Assembly: GCF_000943555.1 (NCBI RefSeq)
Contig: NZ_JTDV01000003.1
Span: forward strand, 62,001-126,000
Reading direction: 5' to 3'
Length of the DNA stretch: 64,000 bases
Origin: Neotamlana nanhaiensis
Lineage (GTDB): Bacteria > Bacteroidota > Bacteroidia > Flavobacteriales > Flavobacteriaceae
Both the position numbers and the translations under genes were made by a program. The notes under the pieces are model-generated. The model worked only from the letters and a program-made list of their open reading frames with translations, searched no databases and was not told the origin of the DNA. The first letter of the stretch is position 1. Each line of letters opens with the position of its first letter. Shown piece by piece: positions 14,647 through 23,678 of this stretch.

Positions 14647-15990
14647 TTAAATACCAGTATAGTTACTTGGCGTAATTGCTTTTAACTCTGTTTTTATTTC
14701 GTTTGAAACCTCTAAGGTATCAATAAAATTTGAAATAGAGTTTTGGTTAATTTTTTCGTTGGTTCTGGTTAATCCTTTTAAAGCTTCATACGGATTTGGA
14801 TACCCTTCGCGACGCAAAATAGTTTGTATCGCTTCTGCAACGACTGCCCAGTTATTTTCTAAATCTTCAGCAAATTTACTATCGTTTAAAAGTAACTTGT
14901 TTAAACCTTTTAAAGTTGATTTAAAACCTATCAATGTATGCCCAAACGGTACACCAACGTTACGTAATACGGTACTGTCGGTTAAATCGCGTTGTAAACG
15001 AGAAATAGGTAATTTAGCTGCTAAATGCTCGAAAATAGCGTTTGCAATACCTAAGTTACCTTCAGAGTTTTCAAAATCTATAGGATTTACTTTGTGTGGC
15101 ATGGCGCTACTACCAACTTCACCTTTTTTAATTTTTTGTTTAAAATAATCCATCGACACATAAGTCCACACATCACGATCTAAATCAATGATAATATTGT
15201 TGATGCGTTTTAAAGTATCAAAAAGCGCTGCCATGTGGTCGTAATGCTCAATTTGTGTAGTAGGGAAGGAGTGTTGTAATCCTAATTTTTCCTGCACAAA
15301 CTTAGTACCAAAAGCTTTCCAATCAATGTTTGGGTAAGCCACGTGGTGTGCGTTAAAGTTTCCTGTGGCACCACCAAATTTAGCAGCACTCGGTATATCG
15401 TTAAGTAAATTAAATTGTTCCTCTAAACGCACCACAAAAACTTCAATTTCTTTACCTAAACGCGTTGGAGACGCTGGTTGACCGTGCGTACGCGCTAGCA
15501 TAGAAATATTTGCCCATTCGGTTACCAACTCCTTAAGTTTGTTTAAAACTGTAAAATATTCAGGCACATAAACATCGTTCATAGCTTCCTTTATGCTTAA
15601 AGGAATAGCGGTGTTATTGATGTCTTGAGAGGTTAAACCAAAGTGGATAAACTCTTTATAAGCAGATAAGTCTAAAGCATCAAATTTTTCTTTAATAAAG
15701 TACTCTACCGCTTTAACATCGTGGTTGGTTACTTTTTCAATATCTTTTATCGCCGTAGCATCATCGGCAGAAAAATTCTTATAAATAGCACGTAAATCTT
15801 CAAAAATTGAAGCGTCTACAGTTTTTAATTGTGGTAGTGGTATTTCGCAAAGCGCGATAAAATATTCTATTTCTACTAAAACACGATATTTTATTAAAGC
15901 TTCTTCCGAAAAATAATCGGCTAAAGCATTGGCTTTACTTCTATAACGTCCATCAATTGGTGAGATGGCATTTAATGTTGAAAGTGACAT
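14647..15990 (-). CDS. purB: Adenylosuccinate lyase
   Basis: This 447-residue enzyme acts twice in purine synthesis: it releases fumarate from SAICAR to give AICAR and from adenylosuccinate to give AMP. The fumarase/aspartase-superfamily signature GSSAMPHKVNP is at 293-303, with TSQD at 120-123 and ARTHGQPASPT at 166-176. The length fits the cytosolic enzyme (about 450 residues). A perfect -7 box lies at 16016-16023. The neighbouring upstream gene at 16137 encodes a HEAT-like protein that commonly sits beside purB in Flavobacteriia as I recall. Confidence 0.97.
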   Translation of the reverse strand: MSLSTLNAISPIDGRYRSKANALADYFSEEALIKYRVLVEIEYFIALCEIPLPQLKTVDASIFEDLRAIYKNFSADDATAIKDIEKVTNHDVKAVEYFIKEKFDALDLSAYKEFIHFGLTSQDINNTAIPLSIKEAMNDVYVPEYFTVLNKLKELVTEWANISMLARTHGQPASPTRLGKEIEVFVVRLEEQFNLLNDIPSAAKFGGATGNFNAHHVAYPNIDWKAFGTKFVQEKLGLQHSFPTTQIEHYDHMAALFDTLKRINNIIIDLDRDVWTYVSMDYFKQKIKKGEVGSSAMPHKVNPIDFENSEGNLGIANAIFEHLAAKLPISRLQRDLTDSTVLRNVGVPFGHTLIGFKSTLKGLNKLLLNDSKFAEDLENNWAVVAEAIQTILRREGYPNPYEALKGLTRTNEKINQNSISNFIDTLEVSNEIKTELKAITPSNYTGI

Positions 15991-16015
15991 ATTTATGTGT
16001 GTTGTTTTAAAAGCG

Positions 16016-16023
16016 CAAATATA
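16016..16023 (-). promoter_or_regulatory. purB -7 box
   Basis: The minus strand reads TATATTTG, a perfect match to TAnnTTTG, 25 bases before the purB ATG. Confidence 0.6.
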
Positions 16024-16136
16024 GGTTTTTTAAGCGATAAAGATGGCGGTGCAAATTTCAAATTTCAAAAAATAGGAAATTCTAACTTATAACGCATTTA
16101 TCAATAAAATTGCTTGTTTAAAAACGTAATTTCTTG

Positions 16137-16697
16137 TTATTTTAATTTTTTCAGAATCCGTTTTGCTCGGGCTTTAAACGCGGCAGATTGTTGCGAAAAA
16201 TCGCGTTCTAAAATGGTTTTTAGTTCGGGGTGAATCCAATCGAAATCCTTACCAAATAAAAACAAGGTGTGCATGCTATAGGCTTTTGCGGCTACCTTTT
16301 CGTTGTTAATCATATAATCGAAACACAGTTCTATAATACGTTCTTTATGTTCGGGTTTTAAAGTTTGTTTTATAGCATTTTCGGTTTTGCTATAATAGGC
16401 ATTGGCTAAATATTCGCAAACTTTTGCCACAGGACGTACCGCAGGATCGAGGTGTACTTTATGCATGTTTTGGGTGAAATAATCGAGATGCGGAATTATA
16501 TAATCTAAGTTTTCTCCGCAGGTAAATTCTAACACCCAAGCCGCTTTACAAGAAATTTTATCATCAACTTGGAATAAAATTTCGAGTAAATTTGAAATTA
16601 ATTCAGGATTAGAAAGTAATAAATTTGCATAAAGCAAACGCTTTTCGCGCGAATGGTTTACATAGTTTAGTTCCTCGTAAAGTTGCTGAGTAGTCAT
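16137..16697 (-). CDS. HEAT-repeat-like protein beside purB
   Basis: This 186-residue protein is entirely helical in pattern, with repeated hydrophobic helices such as NPELISNLLEILFQVDD near 30-46, SCKAAWVLEFTCGENLDYII near 49-68 and KVAAKAYSMHTLFLFGKDF near 134-152, resembling HEAT/ARM repeats. It has no signal peptide. It lies 146 bases upstream of purB on the same strand but outside the purB promoter. It has no lyase signature and should not be called an adenylosuccinate lyase, although neighbours of purB are sometimes labelled that way. Its function is unknown. Confidence 0.75.
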   Translation of the reverse strand: MTTQQLYEELNYVNHSREKRLLYANLLLSNPELISNLLEILFQVDDKISCKAAWVLEFTCGENLDYIIPHLDYFTQNMHKVHLDPAVRPVAKVCEYLANAYYSKTENAIKQTLKPEHKERIIELCFDYMINNEKVAAKAYSMHTLFLFGKDFDWIHPELKTILERDFSQQSAAFKARAKRILKKLK

Positions 16698-16770
16698 CTA
16701 TTTTGTTAATTTGAGGTTTAAAAATAACTAAAATTTGTTGCGGTTTTTGTTGGAATTGGTGATAATTTAA

Positions 16771-18009
16771 ATGAAAAAACAAACATTATTAATAATTGGC
16801 TCGGTATGGCCCGAACCCAAAAGTTCGGCGGCAGGAAGCCGAATGATGCAATTAATTGAGGTATTTTTAAAACAGAATTACACCATTACATTTGCGACAA
16901 CTACAGCGAAAACTGAAAATGCTTTTGATTTAATTGCCCTAGGAATTTCAGAAAAGCAAATAAAACTCAACGATTCAAGTTTTGATGATTTTATATTGAA
17001 GCTTAAGCCAGATATTGTGATGTTCGATAGGTTTATGACCGAAGAACAATTTGGGTGGCGTATCGCACAACATTGCCCCAATGCATTACGAATTTTAGAT
17101 ACCGAAGATTTGCATTGCTTACGCAAAGGCAGACAGCAAGCATTTAAAGAGAACGCTAATTTTAATGCCAGTTATTTATTTAATGATGTTGCAAAACGAG
17201 AAATAGCCAGTATTTATCGTTGTGATATAAGTTTAATAATCTCGGAAATTGAAATGGAAATTTTAAAGCAACAATTTAAAGTTCCAGAATCTATTTTATC
17301 TTATTTGCCTTTTTTACTAAATGCTATTGAAGCTGATGCCATAAAAAAACTACCAAAGTTTGAAGATAGAGCACATTTTATAACGATTGGGAATTTTCTG
17401 CACGAACCCAATTACAACGGCGTATTGTATTTAAAAGAAACCATTTGGCCGCTTATAAAAAAGGCATTGCCTAAAGCTGAAATGCATATTTATGGGGCTT
17501 ATGCATCGCAAAAAGTGAATCAGTTGCACAACGAAAAGCAGGGTTTTTTAATAAAAGGGTTTGCTGATGATGTGCATGAAGTTATGCAGCAAGCCAAAGT
17601 CTGTGTAGCATCATTACGATTTGGTGCTGGTTTAAAAGGTAAATTAGTTGATGCCATGCAAAACGGCACACCTTGCGTTATGACTTCAATTGCTGCAGAG
17701 GGTATGTTTGGCGAGTTTCAACCAAACGGATTTGTAAATGATACACCTGAAACTTTCGCAGATCAAGCGGTTAGCCTCTATAAAAATGAATCAATCTGGT
17801 GCGAAAAACAAGAGAATGGCTTCCAAGTTATCAATGGACGTTTTCATAGATCTCAGTTTATAAATACTTTTCTAAATTTGGTTACAGAGACTAAACAACA
17901 ACTTCAAACCAAACGGTATGAAAACTTCACAGGGCAAATGCTGATGCATCATACTATGCAAAGTACCAAGTTTATGAGTAAATGGATTGAGGAGAAAAAT
18001 AAAGGATAA
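16771..18009 (+). CDS. Glycosyltransferase, GT-B (GT4-like)
   Basis: This 412-residue protein has a GT-B layout: an N-terminal half starting LLIIGSVWPEPKSSAAGSRM near 5-24, and a C-terminal half with HFITIGNFLHEPNYNGVLYL near 203-222, a KAEMHIYGAYASQKV segment near 236-250, and the donor-binding block CVASLRFGAGLKGKLVDAMQ near 284-303 containing the GxGxKGK pattern. It should transfer an activated sugar, but the donor and acceptor are not apparent. It stands alone, divergent from the HEAT-like gene, more than 30 kb from the polysaccharide cluster. Confidence 0.85.
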   Translation: MKKQTLLIIGSVWPEPKSSAAGSRMMQLIEVFLKQNYTITFATTTAKTENAFDLIALGISEKQIKLNDSSFDDFILKLKPDIVMFDRFMTEEQFGWRIAQHCPNALRILDTEDLHCLRKGRQQAFKENANFNASYLFNDVAKREIASIYRCDISLIISEIEMEILKQQFKVPESILSYLPFLLNAIEADAIKKLPKFEDRAHFITIGNFLHEPNYNGVLYLKETIWPLIKKALPKAEMHIYGAYASQKVNQLHNEKQGFLIKGFADDVHEVMQQAKVCVASLRFGAGLKGKLVDAMQNGTPCVMTSIAAEGMFGEFQPNGFVNDTPETFADQAVSLYKNESIWCEKQENGFQVINGRFHRSQFINTFLNLVTETKQQLQTKRYENFTGQMLMHHTMQSTKFMSKWIEEKNKG

Positions 18010-18033
18010 ATAAAACGTTTAAAACTTTATTTT

Positions 18034-18711
18034 TTACTTCAAAAATTCAGTAATAACTTTTCTAACCCCAATAGTAGCATTTTCAGCAATAACAGTTAGG
18101 TTTTTATTCGAGTCGACGCTAGGTTTGGGGTCTATAAAATACACAGGTATACCACTAGGGGCATAATGCATTAATCCTGCTGCGGGATACACTTGCATAG
18201 ATGTACCAATAATCATTAAAATATCGGCGGTTTCACAAATTTCCATAGCTTTTTCAATCATGGGTACATCTTCACCAAACCAAACAATATGAGGACGAAT
18301 TTGATGTCCACTATCACATAAATCACCTAGAAGAATATCTGTTTTGCAATCAAATACATCATTAATGTTACCCGTACTTCGCGCTTTTAATAATTCACCA
18401 TGCAAATGAATAACATTTGTACTACCAGCGCGTTCATGCAAATCATCAACATTTTGAGTAATTATTGAAACTTTAAATTCTTTTTCAAGCGCCGCTAAAT
18501 CCAAATGTGCTTGGTTGGGTTTTACGGTTAAAAGTTGTTTGCGACGTTGGTTATAAAAGTCTAAAACCAATTCTGGGTTTGCTTTAAAACCTTCGGGCGA
18601 CGCTACTTCCATAACGTCATGACCTTCCCATAACCCATCAGCATCTCTAAAAGTTTTTATACCACTTTCGGCACTCATGCCTGCTCCTGTAAGTACAACT
18701 ACGTGTTTCAT
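18034..18711 (-). CDS. cobB: NAD-dependent protein deacylase (sirtuin)
   Basis: This 225-residue sirtuin removes acyl groups from protein lysines using NAD+. It has GAGMSAESG at 9-17, TQNVDDLH at 85-92 and the catalytic His in HLHGE at 102-106. Tyr53 and Arg56 in FYNQRR match the Tyr-x-x-Arg pair of class III sirtuins, which favours succinyl/malonyl removal. I chose the ATG at 18711. An in-frame extension to 18768 exists, but it runs through the dispersed repeat at 18734-18828 and adds 19 residues that no sirtuin needs. The gene is convergent with the glycosyltransferase gene, 24 bases away. Confidence 0.93.
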   Translation of the reverse strand: MKHVVVLTGAGMSAESGIKTFRDADGLWEGHDVMEVASPEGFKANPELVLDFYNQRRKQLLTVKPNQAHLDLAALEKEFKVSIITQNVDDLHERAGSTNVIHLHGELLKARSTGNINDVFDCKTDILLGDLCDSGHQIRPHIVWFGEDVPMIEKAMEICETADILMIIGTSMQVYPAAGLMHYAPSGIPVYFIDPKPSVDSNKNLTVIAENATIGVRKVITEFLK

Positions 18712-18733
18712 GTTATAAAGATAATAACTTACA

Positions 18734-18828
18734 TCATTACGAGGAAGGTACGAGCGAAGTAATCTCATTAACGGAACTAAAAATAATCAGATTACCACGT
18801 CGCTCGTGTCTTGCTTCTTGCAATGACA
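18734..18828. repeat. Dispersed imperfect inverted repeat
   Basis: CATTACGAGGAAGGTACGAG and CGAAGTAATCTC on the left are mirrored by AGATTACCACGTCGCTCGTG and TTGCAATGAC on the right, separated by about 20 A/T-rich bases. The pattern matches the widespread Bacteroidota intergenic repeat of the type 'cattgcgagg...gaagcaatctc'. It fills the gap between the divergent sirtuin and methyltransferase genes. Confidence 0.6.
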
Positions 18829-18839
18829 CTAACATTTCT

Positions 18840-18847
18840 TATTTTTG
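18840..18847 (+). promoter_or_regulatory. -7 box for the TrmH-like gene
   Basis: TATTTTTG is a perfect match to TAnnTTTG and ends only 4 bases before the ATG at 18852, so the transcript would be leaderless or nearly so. Confidence 0.5.
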
Positions 18848-18851
18848 AAAA

Positions 18852-19505
18852 ATGACAGACATCAAACTCCTAGAACATCTCGAATCTTTCCTAACCGAAA
18901 AACGATTAGAACGCTTTAATAAAGTTTTACCTCAACGAACTAAACACTTTACGGTTGCTACAGAAGATGTATATCAATTACATAACACTAGCGCCGTAAT
19001 ACGCAGTTGTGATGTGTTTGGTATACAAGAAGTAAATATTGTAGAGGAGGTAAACACGAAGCGCATTGATCGTGAAATTGCCATGGGTGCCCAAAAATGG
19101 GTGGATTTAAACCGATTTAATACTGTAAAAGATTGCATAAAAAGTTTAAAACAAAACGGCTATCAAATTGTGGCTACCACACCGCATACAAACGATACAC
19201 TATTGCATGAGTTTGATGTTACTAAAAAATCGTGCTTTTTTTTTGGGCGAGAAACCGAAGGGTTATCCGATGAGGTTTTAAATGCGGCAGATTGCTTTTT
19301 AAAAATACCAATGGTTGGTTTTACCGAGAGTTTAAACATATCGGTATCAGCTGCTATAATTTTGCAGCACGTTACAACAAAGCTAAAACAAACACAAATA
19401 AATTGGCAACTTACTGAAGAAGAATTGCTTGAAAAACGATTAGATTGGTGTAAAAAAACAATTAAAAGCTACGAACAAATTATAGAAAACTTTTATAAGT
19501 TGTAA
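18852..19505 (+). CDS. trmH: TrmH-like tRNA 2'-O-methyltransferase (SpoU family)
   Basis: This 217-residue SPOUT methyltransferase has the three family motifs: motif 1 NTSAVIRSCDVFGIQEVNIV near 44-63, motif 2 CFFFGRETEGLSDEVL near 130-145, and motif 3 IPMVGFTESLNISVSAAIIL near 153-172. These form the knotted SAM-binding site, and the asparagine and arginine in motifs 1 and 2 are present. Length and the basic C-terminal helix match TrmH, which methylates G18 of tRNA. It is preceded closely by a -7 box and starts a two-gene plus-strand run. Confidence 0.87.
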   Translation: MTDIKLLEHLESFLTEKRLERFNKVLPQRTKHFTVATEDVYQLHNTSAVIRSCDVFGIQEVNIVEEVNTKRIDREIAMGAQKWVDLNRFNTVKDCIKSLKQNGYQIVATTPHTNDTLLHEFDVTKKSCFFFGRETEGLSDEVLNAADCFLKIPMVGFTESLNISVSAAIILQHVTTKLKQTQINWQLTEEELLEKRLDWCKKTIKSYEQIIENFYKL

Positions 19506-19547
19506 CAATTTTGCTAAATTTAAGAACTAAACTTAAAACTATCCGCC

Positions 19548-20075
19548 ATGTATATAGCGCTTTATGTTGTTCTTACCATTGCTATTATTTTTGTTTTATT
19601 AACCTTAATTGCACCAAAATCGTATAGTGTTAGTCGAACTATTGAAATAAATAAACCAATAGCTGAAGTGTTTTCTTATTTAAAATTAATTAAAAATCAA
19701 GATAATTGGTCGCCTTGGAAAAAGAAGGATCCAAATATGAAACAAGAGTTTGTTGGAACCGATGGTGAAATAGGATTCATCTCGAAATGGGAAGGCAATA
19801 AAGAAGTTGGTATAGGCGAACAGGAAATAAAAAAGATAGAAAACAATTATAAAATTGAAACCGAACTACGGTTTTTAAAACCTTGGAAATCTTTATCGAA
19901 TGCCTTTTTAATGGTAGATGATATTGATGAAACCACCACAAAAGTTACTTGGGGATTTTCTGGAAGCAATCCTGCACCGACCAATATTTTTATGTTGTTT
20001 TTTAATTTTGAGAAAGCCGTTGGAAAAGATTTTGAAACAGGCTTAGCAGAATTAAAAGCAATTTTAGAGAACTAA
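19548..20075 (+). CDS. SRPBCC (polyketide cyclase-like) protein with membrane anchor
   Basis: This 175-residue protein begins with one hydrophobic segment (residues 1-22) followed by a START-like SRPBCC domain: SVSRTIEINKPIAEVFSYLK near 27-46, DNWSPWKKKDPNMKQEFVG near 52-70, TTKVTWGFSGSNPAP near 130-144 and FEKAVGKDFETGLAELKAIL near 154-173. The family binds hydrophobic ligands in a cavity; no ligand can be named. It ends one base from the stop of the convergent gene at 20077. Confidence 0.85.
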   Translation: MYIALYVVLTIAIIFVLLTLIAPKSYSVSRTIEINKPIAEVFSYLKLIKNQDNWSPWKKKDPNMKQEFVGTDGEIGFISKWEGNKEVGIGEQEIKKIENNYKIETELRFLKPWKSLSNAFLMVDDIDETTTKVTWGFSGSNPAPTNIFMLFFNFEKAVGKDFETGLAELKAILEN

Positions 20076-20076
20076 A

Positions 20077-20844
20077 TTAGCCTCTATTTCTACTTAATAG
20101 TTTGTATTCTTCGTAGCATTCACTAATAGCATCAAGAATCTGTAAATCGTTTGCAGTTTGTATAAAACCTTTAGAGTAGTTGCATTGGTTTACAATTTCA
20201 TCTAAATCTACTTTATCTACTTGCAATAATGCCGTAAGCATTTCCCGATCAAAACGAGAGGCCAAAAGATTTCTAATTTGGTCGTCCTCTTTCATTTGTT
20301 TTAATTTTCTAAGCTCATTAGGTTTTTTACCAAACATGCGGTGTAAAAAATCTGCGGGATTAAAAATAGAGCCTAAAACTTTTGATACAGCCGATTTTTT
20401 CCCCGACTCATAACCTGTGCCCGATAAACCAGAAATACTGTAACGGTAGTTGTCGTTTGGCGCAGGTACTTGTTTTATATCAACTTCTAAATAGCCTGTT
20501 AAAGTTAATTGGTTTACAACAACTTCTTCTAGAGCTAAAGCAAGCTCGGTTAAGGCAATTTCAGAGCTTCCAAACTTTAACCAGTCGTTGGTAACTCTAA
20601 CTTTAATCGATTTAAAACCTAAGTAAGAAAAATGAAGCGTGTCGTTCGCTTTAGCCGAAATAGCGAATTCTCCTTTTTTATTGGTAATGGTTCCTTTTAC
20701 TTGGTTAAGGTTAACAATGTTTACACTTTCAAGAGGTGTACCGTCGGCAGAATTTATAACCACACCAATAACCTTTTCGGCGTCTTGTGCAAAACAAAAT
20801 ACCGATGTGAATAATAAGGCAAAAAGGAATAAGTATAACTTCAT
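20077..20844 (-). CDS. CarboxypepD_reg-like domain protein
   Basis: This 255-residue exported protein has a signal peptide ending near residue 19 (SVFCFA, then QDAE) and an N-terminal beta-sandwich domain with the pattern GVVINSADGTPLESVNIVNL near 28-47, ITNKKGEFAI near 53-62 and TLHFSYLGFKSIKVRV near 68-83. The C-terminal part (110-255) is helical and unassigned. Proteins of this form are common in the Bacteroidota envelope, often with TonB-type receptors, but no receptor gene is adjacent here. Confidence 0.85.
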   Translation of the reverse strand: MKLYLFLFALLFTSVFCFAQDAEKVIGVVINSADGTPLESVNIVNLNQVKGTITNKKGEFAISAKANDTLHFSYLGFKSIKVRVTNDWLKFGSSEIALTELALALEEVVVNQLTLTGYLEVDIKQVPAPNDNYRYSISGLSGTGYESGKKSAVSKVLGSIFNPADFLHRMFGKKPNELRKLKQMKEDDQIRNLLASRFDREMLTALLQVDKVDLDEIVNQCNYSKGFIQTANDLQILDAISECYEEYKLLSRNRG

Positions 20845-20984
20845 TTTAATGTATTATAGCGTAAAAATACTAAAGAATAATTTAGTAGGCGTTTTATGAG
20901 TTTTTATTTGACTTAAAATTAACAAAAAAGTTTAATTTAAACGGAAGTCTTTAGCAGTTAAACTAAAGACTTCCAAAAAATATT

Positions 20985-22742
20985 TTATCTACGTGAGCGT
21001 CTTGGGCGAGAAGCTCCAAAACCAGCACCAGATTTAACACGTTTGTTACCGCCTTGTTTGTTTTCGCTACGTCTTCCGCCACCGCGATTATCTTTTTTCT
21101 TACCACCACGTTTACGATCGCGTCTTCCGCCACCGCCACCACGGTTCTCAGAAACTTCAACATTTACAAAACGTCCGTTATGCTTAAAGTCGGTAAAATG
21201 TGCTAAAACTTTCTCTTGTAACTCGTTTTCGGTATTAAAAAATGAAAAACTGTCTTTAGTTTCAACTTTAAATAAATCATCACGACCTAAACCAAGTTGA
21301 TCACGTAAAAAGTCTTTCAACTTCATCCAATCGTAGCCATCTTTTCTACCTACATTAATAAAGTAACGTGTCGCATTTCCGCTGAAGCTTCGTCCGCTAT
21401 CACGATCACCACCTTTATCGGAAACATTTAAGTTTTCAGTATTTTTATAATAATTGAAGAAACGTGTAAACTCTACCGAGAAGAATTTTTTAATTAATTC
21501 GTCTTTGCTAGTATCTTCAAAAAGTTCGTTTATACTGCTTAAATATTTATCAATTTCATGATTGATTTTGGTGTTGTGTACTTTGTTTGCAAGCGACATA
21601 AGTTGTACTTCGCAAATTTCCATACCATCAGGAATATCCTTTTTCTCGAATTGGCGCTTAATAATACGCTCAATGCTTTTTATTTTACGCACCTCACTTT
21701 TACTTACAATTACCATTGAAACACCCGTTTTTCCTGCACGTCCAGTACGCCCAGAACGGTGTGTGTAAGTTTCAATTTCGTCTGGCAATTGGTAGTTTAT
21801 TACGTGCGTTACATCGTCTACATCAATACCACGAGCGGCCACATCGGTAGCAACAAGCATTTGTATTTGGTTTTTTCTAAAGGCATTCATTACCAAATCA
21901 CGTTGGTTCTGACTTAAATCACCGTGAAGAGCGCCTGCATTGTAACCGTCTTCAATTAGTTTTTCCGCAACTTTTTGAGTGTCACGTTTGGTGCGGCAGA
22001 AAATAACCGAGAAAATATCTGGATTGGCATCGGCCAAACGTTTTAAAGCTAAATAACGATCTCTAGCATTTACCAAATAATATTCGTGCGATACATTTGT
22101 AGTGCTTTCGTTTTTATTACCCACAGTAATTTCTTGCGGGTTATACATAAAGTTTTTAGCAATAGCTGCCACTTCTTTAGGCATTGTTGCCGAAAATAAC
22201 CAAGTACTTTTATCGGTAGGGGTGTACGATAAAATATCGGTAATATCTTCTTTAAAGCCCATGTTTAGCATTTCGTCAGCCTCATCTAAAACCGAATATT
22301 CAATTTTAGAAATATCAACCATTTTTCTGCTAATCATGTCTTTCATTCTACCAGGTGTAGCTACAATAATTTGTGCACCGCGTTTAATTTCGCGAGCTTG
22401 CTCGGTAATACTAGAACCACCATAAACGGCTACTACGTTTAATCCTTTACAATATTTACCATACAATTTCATTTCGTTGGCAATTTGTAAACAAAGTTCG
22501 CGTGTAGGCGATAAAATTAAGCCTTGAGTAGTACGGCTTTCTACATTAATTTTTTGTAGCATAGGGAAACCAAAAGCGGCTGTTTTACCAGTTCCAGTTT
22601 GCGCTAAGGCTACTAAATCTTCATCCGAATTTAATAATAAAGGAATTGCTTTTTGTTGTACTTCGCTTGGTTTTGTAAAACCTAAATCTGTAATACCTTG
22701 TAATAGGTCGTCATTAAGACCTAAATCTTGGAATGTGCTCAT
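20985..22742 (-). CDS. DEAD-box RNA helicase with RNA-binding domain and RGG tail
   Basis: This 585-residue helicase has motif I AQTGTGKT near 47-54, DEAD at about 154-157, the SAT motif in LFSATMPKE near 183-191 and HRSGRTGRAGKTG near 330-342. A DbpA-like RNA-binding domain lies near 450-530 (ATRYFINVGRKDGYDWMKLK). The tail from about 535 is rich in Arg, Gly and Lys. It should remodel structured RNA, in ribosome assembly or cold adaptation. The -7 box at 22904-22911 implies a long leader of about 155 bases, suggesting post-transcriptional control. Confidence 0.94.
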   Translation of the reverse strand: MSTFQDLGLNDDLLQGITDLGFTKPSEVQQKAIPLLLNSDEDLVALAQTGTGKTAAFGFPMLQKINVESRTTQGLILSPTRELCLQIANEMKLYGKYCKGLNVVAVYGGSSITEQAREIKRGAQIIVATPGRMKDMISRKMVDISKIEYSVLDEADEMLNMGFKEDITDILSYTPTDKSTWLFSATMPKEVAAIAKNFMYNPQEITVGNKNESTTNVSHEYYLVNARDRYLALKRLADANPDIFSVIFCRTKRDTQKVAEKLIEDGYNAGALHGDLSQNQRDLVMNAFRKNQIQMLVATDVAARGIDVDDVTHVINYQLPDEIETYTHRSGRTGRAGKTGVSMVIVSKSEVRKIKSIERIIKRQFEKKDIPDGMEICEVQLMSLANKVHNTKINHEIDKYLSSINELFEDTSKDELIKKFFSVEFTRFFNYYKNTENLNVSDKGGDRDSGRSFSGNATRYFINVGRKDGYDWMKLKDFLRDQLGLGRDDLFKVETKDSFSFFNTENELQEKVLAHFTDFKHNGRFVNVEVSENRGGGGGRRDRKRGGKKKDNRGGGRRSENKQGGNKRVKSGAGFGASRPRRSRR

Positions 22743-23103
22743 TCTGTTTTTAATATGTATGCGATTTTATTATGTAGTGTTACATAAGAAGCGAATCGAC
22801 ATACTTAAAACCAGCTTTCTTGTAACACATCCTCACCCTGAGGAATTTTTTTGAAACTCATTCTGATTTATTTCAGAATCTCATTCTGTTGAATTTCAAG
22901 GCGCAAAGATATATAAAAGTTGCAAGTTTGAAGCGAGAAGTTGGAGTTATTTTAAAAACAATAAAAATTAATAGCTTAAAAGTTATCAAAGTTATTTGTT
23001 GAAAATCTGTTATTATATAAGTGAACTTAAAACGTAATATGGGTAGTTAATAGTTTAATTTTTAAAAAGGTCTATTCTATAACTACCCATTATTTAAATA
23101 ATA
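22743..23103. other. Intergenic region: helicase leader with dispersed repeat
   Basis: The 361 bases contain no gene. CCTCA/TGAGG pairs at 22831-22843. The dispersed palindromic repeat is at 22857-22898 (CTCATTCTGATTTATTTCAG), so it would lie in the helicase 5' leader. From 22912 to 23103 only A/T-rich DNA is seen. Confidence 0.55.
22904..22911 (-). promoter_or_regulatory. -7 box for the DEAD-box helicase gene
   Basis: The minus strand reads TATCTTTG, a perfect TAnnTTTG match, 162 bases before the helicase ATG. Confidence 0.5.
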
Positions 23104-23424
23104 TTAATCTATAATTATAGTTGCAGTTTCTTTGTAGTGTAGATCTACATAATATAGTTCACCAGATTTTTCAGAGCAATTAACAGGATCTAAATAAAAC
23201 GCTTGGTTTCCATAAGACTCTGCTTCACCAATTCCAATTTCTATTGTTTCTATTTGATTTGCTCTAACTTGTCCTATGTAGTTTGAGTTAGAGTCATATC
23301 CTTCAAAGATATTATGCATACAATCGGTTTGATTTACAATTTTTAGTTTTGCTGTATTGTCATCTTTACTACAAGACATAAAAAGTAAAATTACAGTTAG
23401 GTTTGTCAATAAAATTTTTTTCAT
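23104..23424 (-). CDS. Small hypothetical lipoprotein
   Basis: This 106-residue protein has a lipoprotein signal with lipobox FMSC (Cys18) followed by SKDD, an acidic surface-export-like tail. The mature part has two cysteines (about 35 and 84) that could form a disulfide. No family is recognised. It stands alone, with 254 A/T-rich bases before the next gene. Confidence 0.7.
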   Translation of the reverse strand: MKKILLTNLTVILLFMSCSKDDNTAKLKIVNQTDCMHNIFEGYDSNSNYIGQVRANQIETIEIGIGEAESYGNQAFYLDPVNCSEKSGELYYVDLHYKETATIIID

Positions 23425-23678
23425 TTTTGTTTTTAATATTATTACCTACTTCTTGTTTAAAGTCATTTTTCAGTTAATTCGGACTTTTATTTTGTGAAAA
23501 TTAAACAAGCGAAATTTCTTCAATTAAAAAAATAAGTTCAATTTTTAGATCAGCAATAGAGTGATGCTATATTACTTTTTGATAGAGACAAAATCTAATT
23601 AGTGTTTTAAAATAAACAGAAATAAATGAAAGAATGTTTATTGTTTGCTATAAAATAATGAGATAACTAACAACCTAG

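Noticed and set aside
16137-16697. Calling the gene beside purB a second adenylosuccinate lyase
   Set aside because: It lacks the lyase signature and has a HEAT-like helical pattern of only 186 residues.
20963-21163. A 66-codon frame overlapping the RGG tail of the helicase
   Set aside because: It is an out-of-frame shadow of a repetitive Arg/Gly-rich region.
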